Shown here in pieces: positions 36,354 through 46,721 of a stretch of 64,000 bases of DNA. The notes under the pieces are model-generated. The model ran no database searches. It saw only the letters and a program-made list of their open reading frames with translations, and had not been told where the DNA came from. Location of the stretch: assembly GCA_014773175.1 (NCBI GenBank), contig VXCM01000787.1, forward strand, positions 1 through 64,000, read 5' to 3'. The translations under genes were made by a program, and so were the position numbers. Position 1 is the stretch's first letter. The number at the start of each line of letters is the position of its first letter. This DNA is from Lucifuga dentata. Taxonomy: Eukaryota; Chordata; Actinopteri; Ophidiiformes; Bythitidae.

Positions 36354-37519
36354 ACATATATATATATGAGGAAATGTTATACAAGACATGATCTTATTTT
36401 AATTTATGATGCATTTTGAAAAGCTTTAACACACTAAAAACACATTGATCTACTTCTACTTTCACTTACAGCAGCACCGCTGTGCACACAGAGTGATAAT
36501 CAGCTGATTTAGTACTGTGTCTTTGATGCTGTCCAAATGCTGGTTTGTGGGCTTGCACTTTTTAATCAAGTTATATGTTTGGGTAAATTCAAATGTGTTA
36601 CATGTTGATGTAAACATGTTACAGAAATAAATCATCATTCTAAAACTAATTAAGAATATGCTTAACATTGTAATTTAAGTTTACTGGTTGCTTTAAACTA
36701 ATTAAAACCACATTCCAGAAATCATGTTGCAAACCAAAACTAGAAGATTTCACACTGTAGTGTGCACAATAATAGCACCACTGTCACATTGAGGCTACTG
36801 TATATCTTACACTCAAAAATATAAAAACAAATAGACTCTTCTAAAAATACTGTATCTATAAAGCTGGAAGTATCTAACCTTGAACTATATAGAATGTCCT
36901 GTAGATGTTGCTATGGCGGCTATAACTTCCACCTGACAAGAATGACAGCTACAACACTTTAACACCTTGGTGTAATAATGCCGTAGCTCCATTTAGATAG
37001 AGGATTAAACCATGATTAAACCACCAGCATATAATTTGTTTTCCTTTATACTGTCTGGTTTCTAAGTGTTACATACAACAATGACTTACTTCGGTGACTG
37101 TACTTCACATTTAGCATAATGCAGCAATGTTTACTATTAGATCATTTAAAGTACATTAAAATGCAAACTATCTTCATCAAAAGTTAAAATACATATGATA
37201 ATGAATTCACCACTATACTGAAGATGTGGTAAAATGATGGAATTAGTGTGAGTTGAAATAACAAAATGGCCGAAAAGTACAATAACACCACAGCAGTGTG
37301 AATCACTGTTATTAAAAAGTGATTCATAGGAAATACAAAGGTCAGCGGTAGCTAAGCAGCTGAAATGTGTGCAGATTTTATGCTAATACACAATCATAAT
37401 CACAGAGAACAAATAAATTACAAACAATGAACATAAAAGAAAAAAGTAGCATTTATCGAGCTGACTTGGACTGAGGGTTATGTGGGGATTACAGAGGAAA
37501 AACATATGTCAAAGCAATA
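36063..37519. other. Unassigned sequence
   Basis: Apart from the (TATC)n tract at 36290-36352 I see nothing recognisable. Confidence 0.5.
36290..36352. repeat. (TATC)n microsatellite
   Basis: About fifteen perfect tetranucleotide units followed by a short (AT)n. It yields spurious IYLS-repeat open frames. Confidence 0.95.
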
Positions 37520-37618
37520 TACACCAGCAATCAAAAGTTTGGAATCACCCAAAAATGTTCTCATTTTGACATAAATTGATAATTTTATTCATTAAGGTGG
37601 CAATAAATAGATTTTAAT

Positions 37619-37772
37619 ATATAGCCAAGACCCCTGCAATAGACTGGCGATCTGTCCAGGGTGTACCCCACCTCTCGCCCTATGACTGCTGGGATAGGCT
37701 CCAGCTCCCCCATGACCCTTAACAGGACAAACGGGTATAGAAAATGGATGGATGGATGGATATAGCCAAGAC
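37619..37772 (+). mobile_element. 5'-truncated retroposon with 13-bp target duplication, nested in the Tc1 element
   Basis: The 13-bp direct repeat ATATAGCCAAGAC occurs at 37619-37631 and at 37760-37772. Between them lie 128 bp with GCGATCTGTCCAGGGTGTAC, CTGGGATAGGCTCCAGC, CATGACCC and ACGGGTATAGAAAATGGATGG, ending in (GATG)n. This is a common fish retroposon 3' tail, possibly L2-associated. The intact duplication shows that it inserted by target-primed reverse transcription and is younger than the Tc1 copy around it. Confidence 0.9.
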
Positions 37773-38408
37773 ATTAATAATGTTGCAAATACTTATTATT
37801 GCTGGGGATGAATGATTTATAATTAATTAGTCACATGAAACTGTGAAGCCACATTTTCAGCAGCCATTACTTTAGTGTCCTAAACTCATTCTTAACCATT
37901 AGAATCAGTTGGTTGCTCTGTGCACAACTTGCAGAGTACACCTTCTCAAGTGCTGGTGGAAGCAGGCTCACCTCTATTTCATTGTGATAAGGTTGATGTG
38001 TTTGTTTGTGAGGTCTGATATAAGTAGCACAACTTAGAAGCTAAAAGATGAGGTGCATTTCCATATATAAATAAAATTAAACACACCTGGCACTAATCAA
38101 ATGGTGGGATGCTTTTTCTAACTGTAGCTTTATTATTCAGTGTAATATTGTAAAACAAATCTGAAGAAGCTTAAAGCAAAACCCGTTGTTCGCACGTTCG
38201 CACTGTTAAAATAAAAAAAACCACAAAGAAATAAGGCCTTAAAGTGTGCAGTGATTAACTTTTTAACTTTTAACCTTTTAATCACCTTTAAAAGGTGATT
38301 AACCTTTTAATTGATCATTCTTAATGGTTATTCAAGATACCTGTGTAATTGTGTGAATACACCTGAAACTGATTACTCTGTTCAATTAAGCAGGTAAATT
38401 GTCTTTAC

Positions 38409-38621
38409 TTGGGTTGCAAGGTGCTAGCATTTGTAAAGTTCAGTTCTGGGTTCAAAAATGGCCAAAATAAAACAGTTTTCTCAAGGAATGTAAGATTTCA
38501 TACAAAGGCGTCCACTGCTGTCTTGAGAGAAAAGGACAAACTGGATCTGGGCAGGAAAAGAAGCGGAAGGCCCAGATGCACAATGCTCAAGAAAATAAAT
38601 AAATACATCAGAGTCAACTAA
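38409..38621 (+). pseudogene. Tc1-like transposase, N-terminal remnant
   Basis: This is a 70-codon frame inside the Tc1 element. Residues 34-70 resemble the second helix-turn-helix and the GRPR linker (residues 53-56) of Tc1 transposases, which bind the terminal repeats. Residues 1-33 are not recognisable, and the first ATG is probably not the original start. The catalytic DDE region is absent, so the product could bind DNA at most and cannot cut. No promoter is apparent. Confidence 0.7.
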
Positions 38622-38739
38622 GACCCTTAGGCTACTTCCTGAAATAGTACAGTACATGCCAAACAGTAGCACCATCTGCAACAGTGAAAATTTCTATCGA
38701 AAACTTGAAGATTTCTGGGTGATTCCAAATGGTAGTGTA

Positions 38740-39339
38740 CACTGCATGGATATGATGCAAATATAAAGAAACCAAAAATTCTCAAGTTTTGAGGAGATCC
38801 TCCCTTGGGCTGTGTGGCAACACAGGCCTGTTCCTGTCTCTCAAACTCCACTGCTGTATTTCAAGCTACTGGAAACAAGGAAACAGAGGCAGACGACAGG
38901 ATGTCTGGCTGTCTGTCTCCACCCATCCATTCAGCCATCCATCCCTTCTTTCTCCCTCGTTAATTCATACCTTCAGTTCCTTTGAGACTCCACTCAAGAA
39001 TATGTGGAATGTTAAACCAGGCAGCCAAACAGTCCAAGAGAAAACAAGTCCTCCTGTCACTAGCTGAGACAAAGACATTCTTCCTTGTTTCTGTCTACGG
39101 AGAGCATCGGATGAGCATCTCCGCCTCAGTTGTGCTGCTGATGCAAATGTTCAACATCAGAGCTTCACAGTCTGGTACCAGCCAAATGAACCACAGAGAG
39201 AATCAGATGTTCATCAGCCCTTAATGTTTAAATGAGCTGTGTTCAGAGGCTGTAATGAAAATCCGAGAAGACACAACACCTGCAGCAGGATGATTTGATA
39301 TGGTTATTCGTAGAGATAGTATATCAGTAATGTCTTAAT
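38740..39339. other. Unassigned sequence
   Basis: Two overlapping plus-strand frames of 80-92 codons have no recognisable domain. Nothing else is seen. Confidence 0.5.
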
Positions 39340-39670
39340 TTAAAGGACCATACCGGCAGTCATACATGTTTGAGCCCAAAATGTAATATACATACATGTA
39401 ATATATAATCCGTATCTACGTTAGGCTACTGACAACCATTTCCCAAAATATACTACTTTAGCTGTAAATTTTAGATTTTTTTTTTCCTGCCTTCCATTCT
39501 GCAGTTGGTTTCAGTTCATTCAGTACACTGTTAAAATCAACTTGTAGAGACTTCAAACACATTTTAGATATGCAATTCATCTCAGCAAACACTGCCTATG
39601 TTTTTTTTTTTTTTTTNTTTTTTTTTTTTTTTGCAAAATAACTTTATTCAATAATCCCACACAGAGCTGC
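39340..39670 (-). mobile_element. TTAA-bounded MITE family 1, copy 4 (half)
   Basis: It begins TTAAAGGACCATACCGGCAG with ACATGTTTGAGCCCAAA following. It is collinear with copy 3 through CAACTTGTAGAGACTTCAAA and CATCTCAGCAAACACTG to GCAAAATAACTTTATTCAAT and CACACAGAGCTGC, then breaks off. The second half and the other end are missing. The central site carries a T run with an N (39617). Confidence 0.85.
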
Positions 39671-41094
39671 ATCTCAGAGTCTATTGAGACCCACCTGTAA
39701 ACATTCAACCACTGTTTTGTTTTATTCCCACATAGCAATTTTTCTTGCATTTATTCGATTATTAGACTGAGCTGCTCTGAACAATGACAATGACCAAAAA
39801 AAAAAAAAAAAAAANAAAAAAAAAAAAAAAAAAAGTTATTAGGAGTCCCAGCAGGAAAAAGACACACACACAGAGATTTACTGTTGTCAGGCCTCTGATT
39901 GGCTAGTTGCTGTCCTTGACTCTGGGAGGCTATTTATTAGCTTATTTGCTTGTATATTGGATCACAGCAGGCAGACAATAACATAATATTACTCTTTGGT
40001 TTCATAAGGTGAAGGTGTCTCCCATGAAGACTTTCTGTAGCCCAATCAGAAACAAGTCACAGCAAAACCACCACTGTTGTCTGAAGATGTTTTCACATGA
40101 GTTAATTTTGTTTCGGATCCTGCAGGGTTTCCTCCTTAAGTTTGGACCATTTAGGGGTGGTTCAGTCCGATTCCTATCAAACTAAGGCACAGTTTGTTTG
40201 TGGTGAGAACACCAGTCCCAAACTAACTACAATGTAATCTATCAGTCTACTGATTGATCTAGAACTGTGGTTGTGCTTAACTACAATATGGTTAATGCTT
40301 AACTACAATGGTGAAAAAGGTTGCTTTATGTTAAACACTCTTCAGATATCCCCTACTTAAACCAAACATATTAAATGTGAAACAAACTTTGCCACGGTTA
40401 AACTACACCTTTGATTAGACACAGAAGTTGAAATGGAAGCCTTGAAATGATCATACACGTGTTCATATAAACATGCTGAAGGTTAGCATGTTGTTGGTTG
40501 TATGTGGTCGGTATGAGCTCCATTCTCCTGTTCAGTCATCTGAAGTCAGTGTGTCTTTTTCACATTGTGAAGCAATATGGTTTTCCACACATTGTCTTGA
40601 AGTCAAATTCACCTTCTGCTGCCATAGTTTTCTTGGTATATAGACCAAAAGATAAAGATTACAAAGAAAGTATCCCAATTTCGTCTTTGTTCCATGTTAT
40701 TCAGTTTTCCCATCATAGTAAACTGTTTTCCTCACATGACTTTTGCTGATATATTTTGGTTTCATTACATGTTTTCCTGTGTAAAACCCAACCAAACCAT
40801 TCAGCAAACACAACATCGTAACAATTTAATCCATGATTCTGATCAACTGGACTACAGGTCTGAAAACATCTTGAGAAAACACATTTTATACCAACTGCAT
40901 TAGGCTATTAGCAGCCTCTCAACATTCTTTGAAACATATTTTACAATGCTAAACATGCATCAGTCACAGAGATAAATTTATGAGTTATGCATATTCCTGT
41001 GACTCCATTCACACACAGCAGACATACAAATGCCTGTGTGTCTGTTAGATCCATTCTTGCTTTGTTAACCTGTTACTCACAAGAGAAGTTTTAA
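39671..41094. other. Unassigned sequence with an N-interrupted poly(A)
   Basis: An A run with an N (39815) spans 39796-39834. Small open frames at 40498-40903 have no recognisable domain. Confidence 0.5.
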
Positions 41095-41597
41095 TAGGTC
41101 CACTCAGATCCTCAGAAATGAGACCCGACCAGGGACCCGAGTCAGGTCAGGTCCACATTACATTCAGTCTATTCCGTTCAGGTCGAGTCTCGTGATATTG
41201 TCTCAGGTCACAGATCTGTGTCTTATACCCGATTGGATCCGTGCTGAGTCCTTATCAGCTCTCCGTGTGATCAGAGCTGATACGGAGCTTGGACCTGAGA
41301 CTTGAGGCGATATCACGGGTTCTTTGATGACTTGATAAACAAGTTAAAAGAAAAACTGCTTGTTAATTTGTGGCACATCATGATGAGGCCGGTGTTATGT
41401 TTCTATGTGGGTGTGTTTGAACCTACTGAATTCTTGATCAGGTATAATTATCCTGGAGTCTGTTTCAGATGTGGTCCGACTGTCCTTGGGTCCCTTTCAG
41501 GTTGGGTCTCTTTTTTTCAAAAATTAGTTTATGCATGTTGGGTTCAGATAGGTTTTCCACTGGTCTATTTCAAGCCAGCTAGAAAATTTGGATTTGT
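41095..41597 (+). mobile_element. GGGTC-rich, probably hAT-type non-autonomous element, copy 1
   Basis: It shares with 56283-56781, in the same order and orientation, many GGTC/GACC words: CCACATTA.ATTCAGTCTA, TTATCAGCTCT..GTG, ATTTGTGGCACATCATGATG or ATTGGTGGCACATCATGCTG, CTGTTTCAGAT.TGGTC.GACT, GCA..TTGGGTTCAG and TCCACTGGTCT or TCCACAGGTCT. The ends of this copy are degraded. The word GAGACCCGACCAGGGACCCG near the start is typical of a hAT-like family I recall from fish. The 103-codon frame at 41302-41613 shows no transposase motif. Confidence 0.65.
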
Positions 41598-42285
41598 AAA
41601 AAGCTCCTATTAAAAACACACTTTTGATAAGTAAGCTGGGATGACACGATGTGGCCCAGCATGCAACTGTCTGGCCAGTTTTGTGAGCCTGTTTATCTGA
41701 GGAAATGTCTGATCTCTGACTTAAAGCAATTAACTAACTCTGTAATGTAACAAGTGTCTACGTGTATTTTTAGAGAGTGTGTGTGTGTACCTGGGAACAT
41801 GAAAGTGAAGCTGTAAGGCTAATAGCTATTCCTTGGTGTCACATTGCTCAGCATGAAGTGTTTTTTGTTTTAGCTGTCTGCTTTCCTGAAGCATCATAAC
41901 ATTGGTGGGAGGTGCTGCTTATTACAGACTGAAACAAAGTGAAAATCACACCACAGATATTTTAAAAGAAAAGAAAAAAGTCAACACTGTGCTTACGATG
42001 TTGCTTAAAATAGTAACACTATTTCAGAAAACTTGCATATCTGCATAAACGTGACAACAAAGTTGGGCCCTGTGTGATGAAACCTTCAGAAAACAGCAAG
42101 ACGAAACTGTCTTTATTATTTAAACCTGCATTTTGTATTATGGCATAAGTCCAGAAGACCAGAGCAGAGCTTGTCACTGTATTGTATTTCTGTTGTCTCA
42201 TTCTGTTATTGTTATGTGCCTCCGTCCTCACATCTTTGTATCTAATGCACATATATAACAGTTCATTACCATAATTTTACTTAAT
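41598..42285. other. Unassigned sequence
   Basis: Nothing recognisable. Confidence 0.5.
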
Positions 42286-42630
42286 TTAAAGTGGTTTTGC
42301 ATATTTGAGCCCAATAAATACAACCCACATACACGACAATCATTTCCCAAAACAGAATAGTGGAGCGGTAAATATTAGAATAGTTTTTCCTACCTTCCAC
42401 ACTTCCACTGGCATCAGTTTATTCCAGTAAGCTATAAAAATCAACTTGTAGAGACTTGAAATATGCTTCAGATAAGTAATCCATCACACCAAACAAGATG
42501 TCAATTAAATTGTTTGCCAAAGTAACTTTATTTAACCAATCCAACTTAAAGCTGTGTGGAAGAAAATGCATGTTTCCCCAGAGAATACAGTCCCAGGAGA
42601 AGAACACTTTCACAAGAGATTTTTTTTCAC

Positions 42631-42702
<72 letters not shown>

Positions 42703-42726
42703 ATTTCATGCTTGTGCATATGTGAG

Positions 42727-42768
<42 letters not shown>

Positions 42769-43145
42769 AAAAGACATGTGTCCAGGGGCCTCACGGGACC
42801 ATGATCCAGCCCTGCCAGCCGCACACACAGAGGCCCAGACCACAAGTTTCCCTAGACACGGAGAAGCCTCCGAACCACGGAAAGGATCCAGACCAGGTGG
42901 GAGGCACCCACATGCACCCCAACTTACAGAGAAATTAAAAGCAGCCATCCCTTTGACATTCAAACATGTTAGTTGGGGAAAAAATGAATTTTAATTTGAT
43001 TTTGAAAGATTATAGTATTTTGCCAAAATAGCAGAAAAAAACTATATGGTTTTAGGTTTTGGAAAATGGTTGTCAGTCACGCAGCATGTGTAAGGGTAGT
43101 ATTTATTGGGCTTAAACATGCAAAACCACTGGTATGGTCCCTTAT
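42286..43145 (-). mobile_element. TTAA-bounded MITE family 1, copy 5, carrying an insertion
   Basis: The first end reads TTAAAG followed directly by TGGTTTTGCATATTTGAGCC, so about 12 bp of the usual GGACCATACCAG is deleted. The far end is well preserved: GGGCTTAAACATGCAAAACC-ACTGGTATGGTCCCTTA. The interior follows copies 3 and 8 as far as CCAGGAGAAGAACACTTTCA. It is then interrupted at 42611-42925 by (TATC)n, (TG)n and a GC-rich block, and resumes with TACAGAGAAATTAAAAGCAG. No coding sequence belongs to the MITE. Confidence 0.9.
42611..42925. other. Insertion in MITE copy 5: (TATC)n, (TG)n and a GC-rich module
   Basis: (TATC)n at 42631-42703 and (TG)n at 42729-42767 lead into 157 bp of GC-rich, CpG-containing sequence. 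Landmarks there are GGGGCCTCACGGGACCATG, GAAGCCTCCGAACCACGG and GGATCCAGACCAGGTGGG. The sequences at the borders (CACAAGAGAT on the left, TACAGAGAAAT on the right) are diverged forms of the same MITE bases, as expected of an old target duplication. Several frames are open through it, but I recognise no protein. Confidence 0.7.
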
Positions 43146-44105
43146 GTCTGCTTTGCCGTGCCTATGATGTGACTGTCTCTGTCTTTCAGACTCACACACA
43201 CACACATGCGTCATAGCTGTCAAAGAGCAGGCAAGGCACTTCATCATATTGATTAACTATAAGCCATTTCAACAGAAAAAACACTTCCATTTCTACACTG
43301 GGTACATTATTATTTAAATGTTCAATAAAATGACAGTGGTACAGACAATCTCGCACATTCACGCACAATGTCAATTTCCTGGTTTCACTATGATTTCTTT
43401 CACAAGCAGGTGAAATTGGATCTTGCCAATAGACATTTTACATTTACAATTACTGACTTCATCTACAACATAATTTAAAATGTGCATTGCCTTTATAAAA
43501 AAAAAAAAAAAAAANAAAAAAAAAAAAAAAAAGCTTTTTAGCAGTCTCGTCATTTTTCAACTTAGCTCAAAGTGTCATCACTCTCACCTACGCAGAAATG
43601 TACAGTCTGCTGGCTTCTATAGAAGACAGCGTGGGAAGACATGGATAACACAGTTAAAAAAACATTTTCCACTTTCTTCTTTGGTGCAAATGCCAGTCTC
43701 TCCTTTTTATTTCCGAGGCAAGGCTCCCAGTGGGATTATCAGTTTGACTGTAACTGCAAGAATGAACAAACAGTTGTGTGTAGATAATTAATTATTATAT
43801 GTGGAAACAAGAAAGTTTCCCTTGTTCCAACAATGACTTCATAACAGTAACTGCTAACATCACAGAGATCAAGGGTGTGTGTCGTGAAATTTAAACTAGA
43901 TGTTGTTTTAATTAACTACCTCTTTTGTTCTTTGATACTTTGCTGTTTGTTTGCTCTGCCAAGGTCATTAATATCGAAGTTCATAGTTAAATGTCAGTGA
44001 AACTCTCATGTGTTCTGCTCTACAACTGAACTTATAATGAGAGGAATGAAAGCAGTGCAGCTAAAGCAACGAACAACATCATGGAGATGGAAAGGAATAA
44101 AGAAA
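43146..44105. other. Unassigned sequence with N-interrupted poly(A)
   Basis: An A run with an N (43515) spans about 43497-43532. Nothing else is recognisable. Confidence 0.5.
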
Positions 44106-44690
44106 TTCAAGGACAGTACTGCTTATCTTGCATGTTTAAGTCCAATAAATATAACATGCATGCATAAGTAACTAACAACAATTTCCACAACTGTACAACG
44201 AAATTGAGTTTTTGTTTTCTTATTATTTTGCAAACCCCTAATCTTTCACCTTAAAATTCAACGTTTTGCCTGCCAACATGTACAGTACATCCAAATGTAG
44301 AGGGGATGGTTGTTTTTAATTTCTCTGTAAAAGCTGTCTTCTCCTGGCACTATATTTGCTGGCGGAGACATACATTGTCTGCTGTGTAGCTCTGCATTTG
44401 ATTGGTTTATAAACAAAGTTACTTCGACAAAATTTTAACAGAAATAGTGTTTGCTGTGATAAATTACTTATCTTTCAAGTCTCTACAACATTTCAAGTCT
44501 CTACAAGTTGACTTTAATAGTATATTAGAATGAACTCAAACCAATGGCAGTCTGGAATGTAGAAAAAACAATTCTAATATCTGCCCCTCCAGTAGTATAT
44601 TTTGAGAAATAAACTAGTAAGTAACCTAACATATATGGGGGTTGTATATATCGGGCTCAAACATGCAAAACCACCAGCATGCACCTTTAC
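44106..44690 (+). mobile_element. TTAA-bounded MITE family 1, copy 6 (complete, degraded ends)
   Basis: It begins TTCAAGGACAGTACTGC and ends GGGCTCAAACATGCAAAACC-ACCAGCATGCACCTTTAC. Both TTAA boundaries are mutated, to TTCA and TTAC. Internal landmarks (CAACGTTTTGCCTGCCAAC, CTGGCGGAGACATACATTGT, CAAACCAATGGCAGTCTGGA) are collinear with copy 1. A short local duplication of TTTCAAGTCTCTACAA lies near 44479-44510. Confidence 0.85.
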
Positions 44691-45632
44691 AGTATTGACT
44701 AAATTGTACAATAAAGACAAATTTTCTACGTTACTGTAAAAAAAAAAAAAAAAAAAANAAAAAAAAAAAAAAAAAAAAGCTCACAACATTCACACAAAAT
44801 ATTTTGTAATGTCCAAATCCACAGTAGTTTGCTGAAATGCTTTAAATGTTGAACCACGGTGCATATCAATGATCAAAGCAATAGCCATTAGTGTAAATTC
44901 ACCAGGCAAATGATACGTTTTAATGGCAGCTGATTAACGGAATGATGAGTTGTAATTTCTCAGCAGAATAATTGTCATCCTCTTTCTTTGTCCTCTGACA
45001 TAATGTTTCCACTAAATCTCTACTGTAGGTGGAAAATGAAAATCCTTGAAACCAAGGACAGAGAGTCTGTGGGAGCTCTGCATCTGTTGAAAGTTGCTCA
45101 ACACCTTTTTTTTTTTTTCAACTTTTTTTCAACAATGACACTGAATCCAAGTGTGACCCAGACCATTCAGCGTGGTACTCTGGCCTAAGCACATAGAGTT
45201 CACTTCAGCTGCAGGTCGACAGAATTCAGTCAGTTATTATTGCTGTCGGCTCATACAGTTTGTGTTTTATCCTGCTCAGGGAGAGTGATAAGCCAAGCTA
45301 CTATTGAAGAAAATAACAAAGAGCCTGCAATAACAGCACTTATTTACCATAACCTAAGTGGCATTATAATCGATCTAGATGTCAACAATCAAATCCCAGC
45401 TGATTTTTTCAGACATGCTATGTTCAAATTGCAGACCTTAATGCTCCATTTAGATTTTTTTAATCAGATCTGATCTTTTTCACATTCATGTTTGTATGTG
45501 ACCTGTATGTGACACAGTTCTGCCCTAAAAGAGCACATAATAAATAAATAAATAAATAAATAAATAAACATGATCTGCATGTGCTGATGAACAACAAAAA
45601 TGTCAAACAACTACTGCTGCTAGGGTCCCATA
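44691..45632. other. Unassigned sequence with N-interrupted poly(A)
   Basis: An A run with an N (44758) spans 44738-44778, and an (AAAT)n tract lies at 45539-45567. I recognise no gene. Confidence 0.5.
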
Positions 45633-46030
45633 TACAGGGTGTCCCAAAAAAAATGTATACACACTTTGAATGATTATAAATACAGTGTTTATTAAGATAT
45701 ATCTAGGTTTTATAAACCAAGTTAAAGAAGACAAGTGTAGAATCTTTTGAGTTGTCGCAGATGTTCGAACTGATGACCGTTCTGATCCAGGCACTGCTGA
45801 TAACGCGGACAGATGGAATTGCAAATATCACGAATCATTTCATTTGGTATTGGTATTCATTTGGTATGTACGTTCTCGCACTTCCAGTAGCAATTTAAAT
45901 AAACTTCCTTTTCTCAAAGCTTAGTCTTGCTTCTGCCATTACTTTTAATCAGTTTTACCTGTAAAACACGGAAGTTTGCGTGAGTTATAATCATTCAAAG
46001 TGTGTACAAATTTTTTTGGGACACCCTATA
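45633..46030 (-). mobile_element. mariner-type deletion derivative with 45-bp inverted ends
   Basis: The left end TA-CAGGGTGTCCCAAAAAAAAT and the right end, read inversely as TA-TAGGGTGTCCCAAAAAAAT, stay nearly identical for about 45 bp through CACACTTTGAATGATTATAA. TA flanks both sides, as expected of the IS630-Tc1-mariner superfamily. Inside, on the minus strand, an ATG at 45939 opens MAEARLSFEKRKFI and then a stop. From 45838 a 38-codon stretch carries RYQQCLDQNGHQFEHL and a stop at 45722. These look like the N- and C-termini of one transposase with the catalytic middle removed. The 394-bp element cannot move itself. Confidence 0.85.
45722..45939 (-). pseudogene. mariner-type transposase, both termini without the catalytic core
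   Basis: The N-terminal piece (45939-45895) reads MAEARLSFEKRKFI, like the start of the DNA-binding domain of mariner-type transposases. The C-terminal piece (45838-45722) reads MIRDICNSICPRYQQCLDQN and then GHQFEHLRQL, like the usual C-terminus. About 55 bp between the pieces contains a short repeat of CATTTGGTAT at the junction, consistent with a microhomology deletion. A full-length family member has roughly 330-370 codons; here about 50 survive. It encodes no active enzyme. Confidence 0.75.
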
Positions 46031-46721
46031 GAATATTGCCACACAAATCTAAAGTTGTCCCTGGATACCGGAAATAAACCTCAGACCAATGAACATGAAA
46101 ACCTGTTTGACACACCTGAAGAACAACACACTAACATTCATTTAAAATTCAACTAAAAACATTTTGGCTTCTTAAAAAAACACTAGTGATCAATGCAGTA
46201 AATCACTGCATCCACAGTTGTTTTTTTTTTAATTGGTTTATTCTTTTTAAATGAGTTTATCAGTGTCTAAGTGAACATGAGTGGGTTTTTCTAGCTGTCA
46301 GCTAATCACGCCAGCTAATTTACAATTTTGAGAGTCAACTCTCACAGTTTGCACTGACACTGCCCACCTACATCACACATATCACTTCATTTAGAGCACT
46401 TGCTGCTTTTTGTTCTCTGTATTTACTCAATATTTTATCAGCATTACGTGTTTCCTAACATTTTTAAATTTGCTCTTCATCTCCAACATGATTTAGAAAA
46501 TGCCCCATTGGACTAGGGAAACTACCATGTATATGTTACATAAAGGTAGGGCAGCAGTATTTTTGGAAAGTGGCTTTTCATTTACTGCCCTGTTGTAAAC
46601 ATGGCTGCAACATTACCAGAGAGTGTGTATATGAGGAGAGAAACAGATGGAAAGAAACTCTGCACTCTGCAAAGGAGCCCACCATCCTCTCGGCTCATCA
46701 CATTGCTAGTCCATGTTGCAG
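46031..46721. other. Unassigned sequence
   Basis: Nothing recognisable between the mariner derivative and the inverted-repeat structure. Confidence 0.5.

Larger units (their letters stand above)
37520..38739 (+). mobile_element. Tc1-like element, internally deleted, TA target
   Basis: The left end TA-CACCAGCAATCAAAAGTT-TGGAATCACCC is matched inversely by the right end GGGTGATTCCAAATGGTAGTG-TA. The TA on each side fits the TA duplication of Tc1/mariner elements. The frame at 38409-38621 carries LDLGRKRSGRPRCTMLKKI at about residues 45-63. The GRPR motif (codons at 38565-38576) is the linker between the two helix-turn-helix parts of Tc1 transposases. The frame stops soon after KYIRVN, only about 115 bp from the right end, so the catalytic DDE part is deleted. 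It is not autonomous. A second retroposon (37632-37759) is inserted in its left part. Confidence 0.8.

Noticed and set aside
38276..38312. TTAATCACC/GGTGATTAA hairpin considered as a terminator or operator
   Set aside because: It lies inside a Tc1-like derivative in eukaryotic DNA. Nine-base arms in AT-rich sequence do not support a regulatory call.
39870..39915. CCTCTGATTGGCTAG as an inverted match to the family 2 core CAATCAGAACAGAGC
   Set aside because: Only the ATTGG/CCAAT-type words agree and the neighbouring blocks are not collinear.
42554..42994. 146-codon plus-strand open frame and overlapping frames
   Set aside because: The frame runs through (TATC)n and (TG)n, giving IYLS and VC repeats, and then through the GC-rich insertion. 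It crosses element boundaries and has no domain.
45211..45232. CTGCAGGTCGAC followed by GAATTC, resembling a cloning-vector polylinker
   Set aside because: Only 12 consecutive bases match a polylinker order and the flanks are ordinary AT-rich sequence, so chance is a sufficient explanation.
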